In this document: positions 1 to 5,143 of the stretch, piece by piece
Numbering within the stretch: the first letter of the stretch is position 1
Layout: every line of letters starts with the position of its first letter
Source: an archaeon
Lineage (GTDB): Archaea > Iainarchaeota > Iainarchaeia > Iainarchaeales > Iainarchaeaceae
Reading direction: 5' to 3'
DNA length: 5,213 nt
Assembly: GCA_024653865.1 (NCBI GenBank)
Contig: JANLHD010000063.1
Coordinates: 1 to 5,213 of the forward strand
Made by a program: the position numbers and the translations under genes
Notes under the pieces: model-generated
Database searches by the model: none
Told to the model about the DNA's origin: nothing
What the model saw: the letters and a program-made list of their open reading frames with translations, nothing else

Positions 1-876
1 CTCCTCGAAGAAGGTTTTTAGGTCGCCTCCAAAAAAGGAATTCGCGTCCTCGAAGTAAACCACGAACATTTTTTGTGGCTCTTGCATTGAAAGGGCAGCG
101 TTGAAATCCCCTTCGAGCGAGGATTTTATTTGCCCGAGCGCGGCCTGTTTTTCTATTGATTCTTCAAGGAAAATTGAAAAGTCGTTTGAAAGCGAGGATA
201 TCACAAAAGTGCTTGTGACCGGGTATTGCGCGGGCTGCGAGGTTAGGTTTTGGTTCTCTATTGCCTGCACGTTCACCAAGGTGTTGCCCTGGAAGGTCGA
301 GTAAATTGACACGAGCACTTCATCATCCGCGAATGTCCCCGAGTCAACTACAGCCGGTGCCTGCCTGCGTGGGAAGGAGTATTCTTTTGTGAGCCCGAGC
401 TCGGGATTTGTGAAGGTGATTTTTTCGGGTACCGCGACAAGTGCCTGGGGGAAAATCTGGACATTTGAGAGCAAATTCAAATCATTTGCCTGCGCAATTA
501 CCCCTGAAATGTTTTTGGTAGAGGAGAGCCGAATTTCTGCCCTATAATTCTCCGTTCTGCCTTCTGCAGGGGTAATGAATTGTCCGTTTGCAAGGGTTGA
601 AATGCCTTCAAGGCCAAGGAGTGCGGAATCTACCGGCGGGGTTTCGAATGAGCTTGTGGATGCAACCAAAATTGCGGTCGGAAAGAGCTCTATTACCTTT
701 GCCTCGACGTTTTGTGCCAAATAATCAACTGTTGTGGGGGGAGTTGGGTTTTGGTTGGTTGGCGGGGGCGATTGGTTGGAGTTGTCCTGGCCGGAGAGGC
801 CCACAATTCCAAGAATAGAGCCGACCATTATTATGACTATGAATAGGCTCCACACCTGCTGCTTTGAAAAACCCAT
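1..876 (-). CDS. Membrane-anchored extracytoplasmic protein of unknown function (C-terminus outside window)
   Basis: Reading the minus strand from the ATG at 876 gives 292 codons without a stop down to base 1, so the gene is partial at its 3' end. The N-terminus is MGFSKQQ, followed by one hydrophobic segment (about residues 9-28, WSLFIVIIMVGSILGIVGLS), then a Gln/Asn/Pro/Thr-rich linker (about 30-49) and a long soluble region with mixed beta and helical character. There is no lipobox cysteine, so I read the first segment as a signal anchor that places the rest outside the membrane. Three N-x-S/T sequons (NQS near 34, then NIS and NLT) would allow archaeal N-glycosylation. I recognise no family or catalytic motif. 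The start is supported by a TATA-like box about 23 bases upstream. It is divergent from the isomerase gene and shares a compact promoter region with it. The reading frame is secure; the function is unknown. Confidence 0.85.
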   Translation of the reverse strand, partial: MGFSKQQVWSLFIVIIMVGSILGIVGLSGQDNSNQSPPPTNQNPTPPTTVDYLAQNVEAKVIELFPTAILVASTSSFETPPVDSALLGLEGISTLANGQFITPAEGRTENYRAEIRLSSTKNISGVIAQANDLNLLSNVQIFPQALVAVPEKITFTNPELGLTKEYSFPRRQAPAVVDSGTFADDEVLVSIYSTFQGNTLVNVQAIENQNLTSQPAQYPVTSTFVISSLSNDFSIFLEESIEKQAALGQIKSSLEGDFNAALSMQEPQKMFVVYFEDANSFFGGDLKTFFEE

Positions 877-894
877 TTTGGCACCACAACTAAC

Positions 895-903
895 TTTATA
901 ATC
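895..903 (-). promoter_or_regulatory. TATA-like box for the membrane-anchored protein gene
   Basis: On the minus strand the bases read GATTATAAA. The centre lies about 23 nt upstream of the ATG at 876. Archaeal TATA boxes sit about 26 nt before the transcription start, so the mRNA would begin at or very near the start codon (leaderless). No Shine-Dalgarno is visible before the ATG, which agrees with this. Confidence 0.5.
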
Positions 904-929
904 CTTATGAAAGCTAAATAAACAAGAAT

Positions 930-953
930 TAAGGCAGTAAAAGCCTTATAAAA
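930..953 (+). promoter_or_regulatory. TATA-like box and overlapping inverted repeat for the isomerase gene
   Basis: CTTATAAAA at 945-953 is a good archaeal TATA box, centred about 27 nt before the GTG at 977. This favours GTG as a near-leaderless start. A 6-bp inverted repeat, TAAGGC (930-935) and GCCTTA (943-948) with a 7-nt spacer, overlaps the left side of the box where BRE-bound TFB or a repressor would contact DNA. The TATA call is reasonable; a regulatory role for the repeat is speculative. Confidence 0.5.
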
Positions 954-976
954 CAACTTTTTTGGAGAGTAATTTT

Positions 977-1714
977 GTGAAAGAAAAGTCGCTTGTGCTC
1001 ATCGAGTTCACGGGAAAGGAGCTCGAATCCGGAAGAATCTTCGACACCACAAATGTGGATGCCGCAAAAAAAGCCGGGCTCTTCCGGGAGAACGCAATTT
1101 TTGGCCAAGTGCCCGTGGTTGTTGGAAACGCAGATGTGCTCAAGGGAATGGATGATGCCCTGCGGGAACTGAAGGAAGGGGAGATGCGAAAAATTATTCT
1201 TGAGCCCGAAAAGGCGTTCGGGAACCGCAGAAAGGAACTCGTGGTCGTGATTCCGATTGCGGAGTTCAAGAAAAGAAAAATAAGCCCGGTGCCGGGGCTC
1301 ATAGTGGATTTGAACGGCGGCTACGGAAGGGTGCAAACGGTTTCTGGCGGAAGGGTTCGGGTCGACATGAACTCGGATCTTGCGGGAAAAACCATTGAAT
1401 TCGAATTGAAAATTGTGCGCGAAGTGAAAGAGCCCAAGGAAAAGGCGCAGGTTCTTACCCAAAAATATTTCCCCTTGAAAAACCAAAAAGTGGAAACCGA
1501 ACTTGTGAAAGACACTTTGAAAGTGAAAATACCCAAGGAAATTGCCGCGGCGGTCTCGCAATTTGTCCCGCAGTACATCAAGCTCATAAAAGAACTTATT
1601 CCCGAAATCAAGAAGGTTGAGGTCGAGGACTCACATGCAAGCGCAAAAGGCCAAAAAATCCCCGAAGGCGCGCACGTGCACGCCGACGGAACAGTGCACT
1701 TTGGCGAGCATTAA
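977..1714 (+). CDS. FKBP-type peptidyl-prolyl cis-trans isomerase, FKBP26/SlyD-like, with His-rich tail
   Basis: This 245-aa protein catalyses isomerisation of X-Pro peptide bonds and acts as a cytosolic folding helper. The FKBP fold is split in the SlyD manner: residues about 1-83 (VLIEFTGKELESGRIFDTT, then GMDDALRELKEGE and LEPEKAFGNR), an IF chaperone insert at about 84-131 (ELVVVIPIAEF to VRVDMN), and the closing strands at about 132-150 (LAGKTIEFELKIV). Phe22/Asp23 match the conserved active-site FD pair. The usual Tyr of the D/E-Y-x-G strand and of AYG are both Phe here (Phe11, Phe81). Residues about 151-230 form an alpha/beta extension like that of Methanocaldococcus FKBP26. The tail contains six residues of His-containing pattern HVHADGTVHFGEH, a likely metal-binding end. 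I chose GTG 977 over TTG 962 because the TATA box lies only 13 nt before the TTG, because GGAG at 964-967 suits GTG, and because the family starts at this point. The tail is repeated downstream of the toxin module. Confidence 0.92.
   Translation: MKEKSLVLIEFTGKELESGRIFDTTNVDAAKKAGLFRENAIFGQVPVVVGNADVLKGMDDALRELKEGEMRKIILEPEKAFGNRRKELVVVIPIAEFKKRKISPVPGLIVDLNGGYGRVQTVSGGRVRVDMNSDLAGKTIEFELKIVREVKEPKEKAQVLTQKYFPLKNQKVETELVKDTLKVKIPKEIAAAVSQFVPQYIKLIKELIPEIKKVEVEDSHASAKGQKIPEGAHVHADGTVHFGEH
1679..1711 (+). repeat. Direct repeat, copy A: 3' end of the isomerase gene
   Basis: These 33 bases encode HADGTVHFGEH, the last eleven residues of the isomerase, and are followed at once by TAA. They match 2266-2298 at 27 of 33 positions without gaps, in the same strand and codon phase. 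The core GTGCACTTTGGCGA (1694-1707) is identical in both copies. The copies lie 587 bases apart and enclose the Doc module. Confidence 0.85.
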
Positions 1715-1738
1715 CCCTTCCACCTGATCAAAAACAAT

Positions 1739-1773
1739 ATGCTTAAATTCTGTAATTTACAGAATTGTTGCAT
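1739..1773. promoter_or_regulatory. 35-bp imperfect palindrome (operator candidate) over the doc promoter and start
   Basis: The dyad is centred on base 1756. The inner arms are AATTCTGTAA (1746-1755) and TTACAGAATT (1757-1766), a perfect 10-bp inverted repeat around one central T. After three unmatched bases on each side, ATGC (1739-1742) and GCAT (1770-1773) are again symmetric, so 28 of 34 paired positions agree. The site spans the TATA-like CTTAAATT and the toxin's ATG, so bound protein would block transcription. Such placement fits autorepression by a toxin-antitoxin complex, but the binding protein is not identified. Confidence 0.65.
1742..1749 (+). promoter_or_regulatory. TATA-like box for doc
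   Basis: CTTAAATT is centred about 26 nt before the ATG at 1772, the spacing expected for a leaderless archaeal transcript. It overlaps the left arm of the large palindrome. It argues against the in-frame ATG at 1739, which would lie upstream of the promoter. Confidence 0.5.
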
Positions 1774-2137
1774 GGCGCGGATTTATGCCAAAACATTGTC
1801 TGCAGAGGCGATTGTCGAAATAAACAAAAAATTTGACAAAGGCATAATCAGAAGTGATGAACTAGAACACATTGTCTACAAGGTTGCAAACACAAGGGGC
1901 ATTGACAGGAAGGCGGCGACCCTTCTCATGGATATCGCAAGAAGGCACGTTTTTGCCGATGGAAACAAAAGAACAGCATTCGAAGCAATGGCCGCATTTT
2001 TGAAGGTGAACGGAAAGGAGCTTGAAGTGGGGGAAACATCAAGATTCAACGTTGTGGTCTGGTCGGTAAAGCCGAAAACGACAATGGAAGAGATAGTGAC
2101 GTGGATTGCAAACCACACAAGGAGGGGCAAAAAATGA
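1772..2137 (+). CDS. doc: Doc-like Fic-domain toxin (death-on-curing family)
   Basis: The 121-aa product has the size of phage P1 Doc (126 aa) and is mostly helical. Residues 59-67 read HVFADGNKR, followed by TAFEAMAAFLKVNGKEL. This is the Doc form of the Fic motif (HxFx[D/N]xNKR and FLxxNG). The key His59, Asp63, Asn65, Lys66 and Arg67 are all present. In P1 Doc, Lys in place of the Gly of AMPylating Fic proteins goes with kinase activity on EF-Tu, so a translation-blocking kinase acting on aEF1A is a reasonable inference, not shown here. No [S/T]xxxE[G/N] inhibitory motif is seen in this protein. I chose ATG 1772 over ATG 1739 because of promoter position, and because the extra MLKFCNLQNCC would be encoded by the palindrome and is unlike the family. 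The gene overlaps the next one by 4 bp (ATGA), so the two are probably co-transcribed and translationally coupled. The module sits between two copies of the isomerase 3' end, which suggests acquisition by transfer. Confidence 0.88.
   Translation: MARIYAKTLSAEAIVEINKKFDKGIIRSDELEHIVYKVANTRGIDRKAATLLMDIARRHVFADGNKRTAFEAMAAFLKVNGKELEVGETSRFNVVVWSVKPKTTMEEIVTWIANHTRRGKK
2121..2127 (+). promoter_or_regulatory. Strong Shine-Dalgarno for the 42-aa gene
   Basis: GGAGGGG lies inside the end of doc; GGAGG at 2121-2125 is 8 nt before the ATG at 2134. It is the best ribosome-binding site in the window and is the main evidence that the small downstream ORF is translated. Confidence 0.7.
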
Positions 2138-2262
2138 AAACAATCAAAGTAAAGGGAAAAAGAGAGCCAATCACAATGGCCGAGTGGAAAGACATAAAAA
2201 AAATTGTCGAAGAAGACCTAATCAAATACCAAGACTTTTACAGGCAACTTGCGGAGCTATAA
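2134..2262 (+). CDS. 42-aa small protein, candidate antitoxin of the Doc-like toxin
   Basis: The ORF runs from the ATG overlapping the toxin's stop (ATGA) to TAA at 2260-2262. A strong Shine-Dalgarno 8 nt upstream and the 4-bp overlap argue that it is real. It starts with a short basic strand-like part (MKTIKVKGKREP), then about 28 residues of charged amphipathic helix (from MAEWKDIKKIVEED to FYRQLAEL). I recognise no family: it is not a clear Phd, AbrB or VbhA/FicA protein and has no [S/T]xxxE[G/N] motif. By position and size it is the likely antitoxin, with the helix perhaps lying on the Fic fold as the Phd C-terminus does on Doc. A strand followed by a helix recalls a ribbon-helix-helix half, but the second helix is not distinct. 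Toxin-first order differs from phd-doc. Its frame runs, after the stop, directly into the orphan His-rich stretch. Confidence 0.65.
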   Translation: MKTIKVKGKREPITMAEWKDIKKIVEEDLIKYQDFYRQLAEL

Positions 2263-2265
2263 AAA

Positions 2266-2298
2266 CACGCAAACGGAAGCGTGCACTTTGGCGACCAC
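2266..2298 (+). repeat. Direct repeat, copy B: start of the orphan His-rich tail
   Basis: These 33 bases encode HANGSVHFGDH and match the isomerase end at 1679-1711 in 27 of 33 positions, with the 14-bp core at 2281-2294 identical. Of the six differences, the codon-level changes are mild (Asp/Asn, Thr/Ser, Glu/Asp and two synonymous), so protein-level selection seems to have shaped both copies before or after they separated. Confidence 0.85.
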
Positions 2299-2352
2299 TC
2301 CCACGAAGAGAACGAAGGGCATGACCACGGCAACGAAGGGCACAAGCACTGA
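2266..2352 (+). pseudogene. Orphan His-rich C-terminal tail of an FKBP-type isomerase
   Basis: An open stretch of 28 codons plus TGA starts right after the 42-aa gene (TAA AAA, then this). It begins with a variant of the isomerase's last eleven residues and continues with a longer His/Glu/Gly tail (SHEENEGHDHGNEGHKH) containing HSH, HDH and HKH. It has no start codon or ribosome-binding site of its own. The simplest reading is that it is the former 3' end of the isomerase gene, displaced by the inserted Doc module; it could also be what is left of a second isomerase copy. A small internal repeat, AACGAAGGGCA, occurs at 2311-2321 and 2332-2342. In SlyD-type proteins such tails bind nickel and other metals. 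It lies in the same frame as the 42-aa gene, so stop-codon readthrough would fuse the two. Confidence 0.7.
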
Positions 2353-2400
2353 AATGTGGCAAAATACCGATTAGCAAGGGCAAAACCAAACCCACAACTA

Positions 2401-2414
2401 ACCTTTTTAAAGGT
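2401..2414 (+). promoter_or_regulatory. psmB: TATA-like box for psmB
   Basis: ACCTTTTTAAAGGT contains a T/A-rich core centred near 2408 and is itself symmetric (ACCTTT and AAAGGT arms). A start about 26 nt downstream would give a leader of roughly 33 nt before the ATG at 2467. Near that predicted start is a small inverted repeat, CTAGT (2421-2425) and ACTAG (2432-2436). I see no good Shine-Dalgarno before the ATG. Confidence 0.4.
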
Positions 2415-2466
2415 TTGGGGCTAGTAATTTGACTAGGCTCAACAAGGCTATTTTTTGGGTTTTATT

Positions 2467-3117
2467 ATGACTACGGTTCAGGACATCAAGACAGGCACTA
2501 CCACAGTGGGGCTCATTTACGACAAGGGCGTTGTGCTGGCAGCGGACATGCGCGCTAGCATGGGCCACATTGCATACGACGAGGAATCCGAAAAAATTTA
2601 TGACATAAACGGCGTTGTGGGGGTCACAAACGCCGGAAACGTGGGCGATAGCCTCACAATCATTAGGTTTCTAAAGAGCCACGCAAAAGTGTACGAACTC
2701 GAAAGGAACCAAAAAATGACGGCAAGGGCGGCAACAACTTACATTTCGAACATTTTGAACGGAAACAGATATTACCCATACATTGTCCAGCTAATACTCG
2801 GGGGATTTAACGGAAAGCCCGAGCTCTTTGACCTAACTCCCTACGGAGGGGTTTTGGAGCGCGACAAGTACGCGGTTTCGGGAAGCGGGACCGAACAGGC
2901 ACTAAACACACTTGACCTTGGTTACAAGAAAGGAATGGCGGAAAAAGAGGCCATTGCCCTTGGAATCTCGGCGATAGAATCAGGAAAGAGGCGCGATTTG
3001 TATTCAGGCGGAATGGGCGTAACCGTGTTTGTGATAGACAAGCAAGGAGTTCGCAAGATTCCCAAAGAACAGGTTGAAAAAATAGCAAAAGACGCAGGCA
3101 TAAAAATCAAGAGCTAA
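2467..3117 (+). CDS. psmB: Proteasome subunit beta (20S core catalytic subunit)
   Basis: The 216-aa precursor forms the inner heptameric rings of the archaeal 20S proteasome and hydrolyses unfolded proteins fed by a AAA+ ATPase. The first ten residues (MTTVQDIKTG) are a short propeptide removed by autocleavage between Gly10 and Thr11, freeing Thr1 of TTTVGL as nucleophile. Asp17 (AADMR) and Lys33 (SEKIYD) of the mature numbering are present, as are the supporting SGSG (Ser130), RD (Asp167) and SGG (Ser170) residues, each shifted by one from Thermoplasma numbering. The mature chain of 206 aa is normal. ATG 2467 is preferred to the in-frame TTG at 2455. Residue 45, at the base of the S1 pocket, is Asn (VTNAGNVGDS) where Thermoplasma has Ile. 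The gene lies just upstream of aCPSF1, an order seen in euryarchaea such as Methanothermobacter and Methanocaldococcus. Confidence 0.96.
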   Translation: MTTVQDIKTGTTTVGLIYDKGVVLAADMRASMGHIAYDEESEKIYDINGVVGVTNAGNVGDSLTIIRFLKSHAKVYELERNQKMTARAATTYISNILNGNRYYPYIVQLILGGFNGKPELFDLTPYGGVLERDKYAVSGSGTEQALNTLDLGYKKGMAEKEAIALGISAIESGKRRDLYSGGMGVTVFVIDKQGVRKIPKEQVEKIAKDAGIKIKS

Positions 3118-3126
3118 AGTAACAGG

Positions 3127-3133
3127 TTTTTTT
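3127..3133 (+). terminator. Oligo-T terminator after psmB
   Basis: Seven T residues lie 10 nt after the psmB stop codon. Archaeal RNA polymerase terminates at such T-runs without needing a hairpin. A second, longer run of eight T follows at 3183-3190. Confidence 0.45.
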
Positions 3134-3143
3134 GCCAAAAAAA

Positions 3144-3166
3144 TTGCAGGAACCTCAAACCTGCAA
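3144..3166 (+). other. Hairpin between psmB and aCPSF1
   Basis: TTGCAGG (3144-3150) and CCTGCAA (3160-3166) form a perfect 7-bp stem with a 9-nt loop. It lies between the two T-runs, after psmB and before the aCPSF1 promoter. It may protect the psmB mRNA 3' end or assist termination; no function is shown. Confidence 0.45.
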
Positions 3167-3182
3167 ATGCCCACAGAAAAAG

Positions 3183-3209
3183 TTTTTTTTAGCCACCTTT
3201 ATTTTAAAA
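3183..3209 (+). promoter_or_regulatory. T8 run and TATA-like region before aCPSF1
   Basis: Eight T residues at 3183-3190 could end read-through transcription from psmB. They are followed by TTTTAAAA at 3202-3209, a possible TATA box that would give a leader of roughly 13 nt before the ATG at 3245. The whole stretch 3181-3244 is strongly A/T rich, which makes the exact box uncertain. A weak GTGA at 3234-3237 is the only Shine-Dalgarno-like match. Confidence 0.3.
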
Positions 3210-3244
3210 AAAATTTGAAAAAATCGAAAAATAGTGAAACACGA

Positions 3245-5143
3245 ATGGATTATTTGAAAGAAGTCAAGGAAACAATCGGCAATATCGTGCCGCGCGAAGC
3301 ACAGGTTAGCTCCGTGGAATTGGAAGGCCCGGAAATCGCGATTTACACGAAAAACCCGAGGATTTTCCACGAGAACGAGGAATTCGTGAGAAACATAGCC
3401 TACCAGCTCAAAAAGAAGGTCAATATCCGCTCGGACAAGAGCCTTCTTTTGGACCCCAAAGAGGCCGAGGCAAAAATACGCGCGATTGTTCCGCAGGACG
3501 CACAAATCAGCGACATCCAATTCAGCGAGCCTTTCAGTGAAGTTGTGATTGAATGCATAAAGCCCGGGCTTGTGATTGGAAAGGGCGGAATGACGAGCAA
3601 GGAAATCATAATCAACACGGGATGGACCCCGAAAATTTACCGCGCGCCAACTTCGCCGAGCGAAATACTAAGGGGTATTAGGCACCATTTGAACAAGTAC
3701 GCATCCGAGCGCAAAAAAATATTGCAGGACACGGCAAAAAAAATTTATTCCGAAAAGGCGCAGGAGAGCTGGATTCGCCTGACCGCACTTGGCGGATTTA
3801 GGCAGGTTGGAAGAAGCTGCATGATGGTTGAGACCCGCAGGACCAAAATACTCATGGATTGCGGAATCAACGTCGCGGCGCAAACCCCCGAGGACTCTTT
3901 TCCCTACCTTGATGCTATTAGGTTTCCCATAAACGAACTTGATGCCGTGGTTTTGAGCCACGCGCACATGGACCACTCAGGATTCATTCCCTACCTTTTC
4001 AAATTGGGGTACAGGGGCCCAGTGTACTGCACAGAGCCAACGCGCGACCTTGCGGCACTACTTCTTTTCGACTACATTGATATTTTGGCAAAAGAGAACA
4101 AGGAAGCGCCCTACTCCGAGAGGGACGTCAAGGAAATGCTAAAGTACTGCATTACAAGGGATTACCGCGAAGTGACGGACATTGCAGCCGACATGAGGCT
4201 AACGTTCCACAACGCTTCGCACATTTTGGGAAGCGCTTCGGTGCATTTGCACATAGGAGAGGGCGCACACAACCTCGTGTACAGCGCGGACATAAAGTAC
4301 GGTTTTACAAGATTGTTCAACAACGTGGACATCAATTACCCAAGGCTCGAGACACTAATAGTGGAGTCTACCTACGGGCACATGAATGACATCCAAACTC
4401 CGCGCGAGGAAAGCGAGGCAATGTTCCTAAAGATTGTGCAGGAAACCGTGAAAAACGGCGGGTGCATTTTGATTCCAAGCTTTGCGGTTGGAAGGGCGCA
4501 GGAAATGCAGCTTGTAATAGAAAATTTTTACAGAAAAGGCTTGATTGACCCTGACACAAAAGTGTACATTGACGGAATGACCAAAGAGAGTTCCGCAATT
4601 CACACCGCGTACCCGGAATATTTGAGAAACGCCGTGCAAAAGCGGGTTTTGCAGAATGATTCCCCCTTCACATCGGACGTGTTCCAGGTGGCAAAACCCG
4701 AAGACAGGGATTCGATTGTTGCGAACGGAAAGGCAATTGTCCTTGCCTCGAGCGGAATGCTAACCGGCGGCGCGAGCGTGCAGTACTTTTATCGGATGGC
4801 GGAAAACCCAATCAACACAATGGTGTTTGTTGGTTACCAGGGCGAAGGCTCCTTGGGAAGAAAGGTGCAGTCCGGATTAAAGAGCATTCCAATGACAATG
4901 GAGGACGGCAGGACTAGAAAGCTAAACATAAATATGCGCCTCGAAACCCTTGATGGGTTCTCTGGGCACAGCGACCGCAAGCAATTGATGGCATATGTTA
5001 GAAACCTAAAGCCAAAGCCCAAGAGGATTTTAACCGACCACGGAGAGGCATCGAAGACAATTGAACTCGCAAAATTCTTTTCCTCAAAATTTGGCATTAG
5101 CTCACAGAGCATAAGAAACCTTGATTCGGTAAGGCTTAGGTAA
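3245..5143 (+). CDS. fttA: aCPSF1/FttA: KH-domain metallo-beta-lactamase/beta-CASP ribonuclease, transcription termination factor
   Basis: The 632-aa product is a zinc endoribonuclease homologous to eukaryotic CPSF73. In archaea it cleaves nascent RNA at U-rich sites and terminates transcription with RNA polymerase. Two KH-type domains fill residues about 1-145; the second carries the GKGG loop (112-115, GLVIGKGGMTSKE). The metallo-beta-lactamase core starts near Trp176 (WIRLTALGGFRQVGRS) and shows HAHMDH at 239-244, His326 (SHILGS) and Asp349 (YSADIKYG). The beta-CASP part includes VESTYG, PSFAVGRAQE, ASSGMLTGG and FVGYQGEGSLGR, then GHSD (His575) and TDHGE (His599). All expected metal and catalytic residues are intact. 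The C-terminus, NLDSVRLR, is the conserved end linked to dimerisation. I chose ATG 3245 (MDYLKEVKE) over ATG 3167, because the latter would add 26 residues encoded by the A/T-rich leader, absent from the family. Length is normal for the family. Confidence 0.96.
   Translation: MDYLKEVKETIGNIVPREAQVSSVELEGPEIAIYTKNPRIFHENEEFVRNIAYQLKKKVNIRSDKSLLLDPKEAEAKIRAIVPQDAQISDIQFSEPFSEVVIECIKPGLVIGKGGMTSKEIIINTGWTPKIYRAPTSPSEILRGIRHHLNKYASERKKILQDTAKKIYSEKAQESWIRLTALGGFRQVGRSCMMVETRRTKILMDCGINVAAQTPEDSFPYLDAIRFPINELDAVVLSHAHMDHSGFIPYLFKLGYRGPVYCTEPTRDLAALLLFDYIDILAKENKEAPYSERDVKEMLKYCITRDYREVTDIAADMRLTFHNASHILGSASVHLHIGEGAHNLVYSADIKYGFTRLFNNVDINYPRLETLIVESTYGHMNDIQTPREESEAMFLKIVQETVKNGGCILIPSFAVGRAQEMQLVIENFYRKGLIDPDTKVYIDGMTKESSAIHTAYPEYLRNAVQKRVLQNDSPFTSDVFQVAKPEDRDSIVANGKAIVLASSGMLTGGASVQYFYRMAENPINTMVFVGYQGEGSLGRKVQSGLKSIPMTMEDGRTRKLNINMRLETLDGFSGHSDRKQLMAYVRNLKPKPKRILTDHGEASKTIELAKFFSSKFGISSQSIRNLDSVRLR

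Noticed and set aside
884..894. CCACAACTAAC occurs here and again at 2392-2402, both times next to a TATA-like box
   Set aside because: A few 11-base repeats are expected by chance in 5 kb, and the two copies are oriented differently relative to the genes they precede.
929..1611. Long minus-strand open frames opposite the isomerase gene
   Set aside because: They are antisense shadows of a clearly assigned coding sequence, lacking promoter signals and any recognisable domain.
1739..1771. In-frame ATG at 1739 as start of doc, adding 11 residues
   Set aside because: It lies upstream of the likely TATA box, the added residues come from the palindrome, and Doc proteins start near the MARIYAKTLS segment.
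1715..2265. Insertion sequence or transposon carrying the Doc module
   Set aside because: No transposase or recombinase and no terminal inverted repeats are visible; the only boundary signal is the pair of direct repeats from the isomerase gene.
2106..2324. 72-aa plus-strand open frame covering the end of doc and the 42-aa gene
   Set aside because: It is a highly basic low-complexity translation in another frame; the ATGA-coupled 42-aa ORF with a strong Shine-Dalgarno explains the region better.
3167..3244. In-frame ATG at 3167 as start of aCPSF1, adding 26 residues
   Set aside because: The added part is encoded by A/T-rich leader with a T8 run and promoter-like bases, begins at the end of a hairpin, and has no counterpart in the family.
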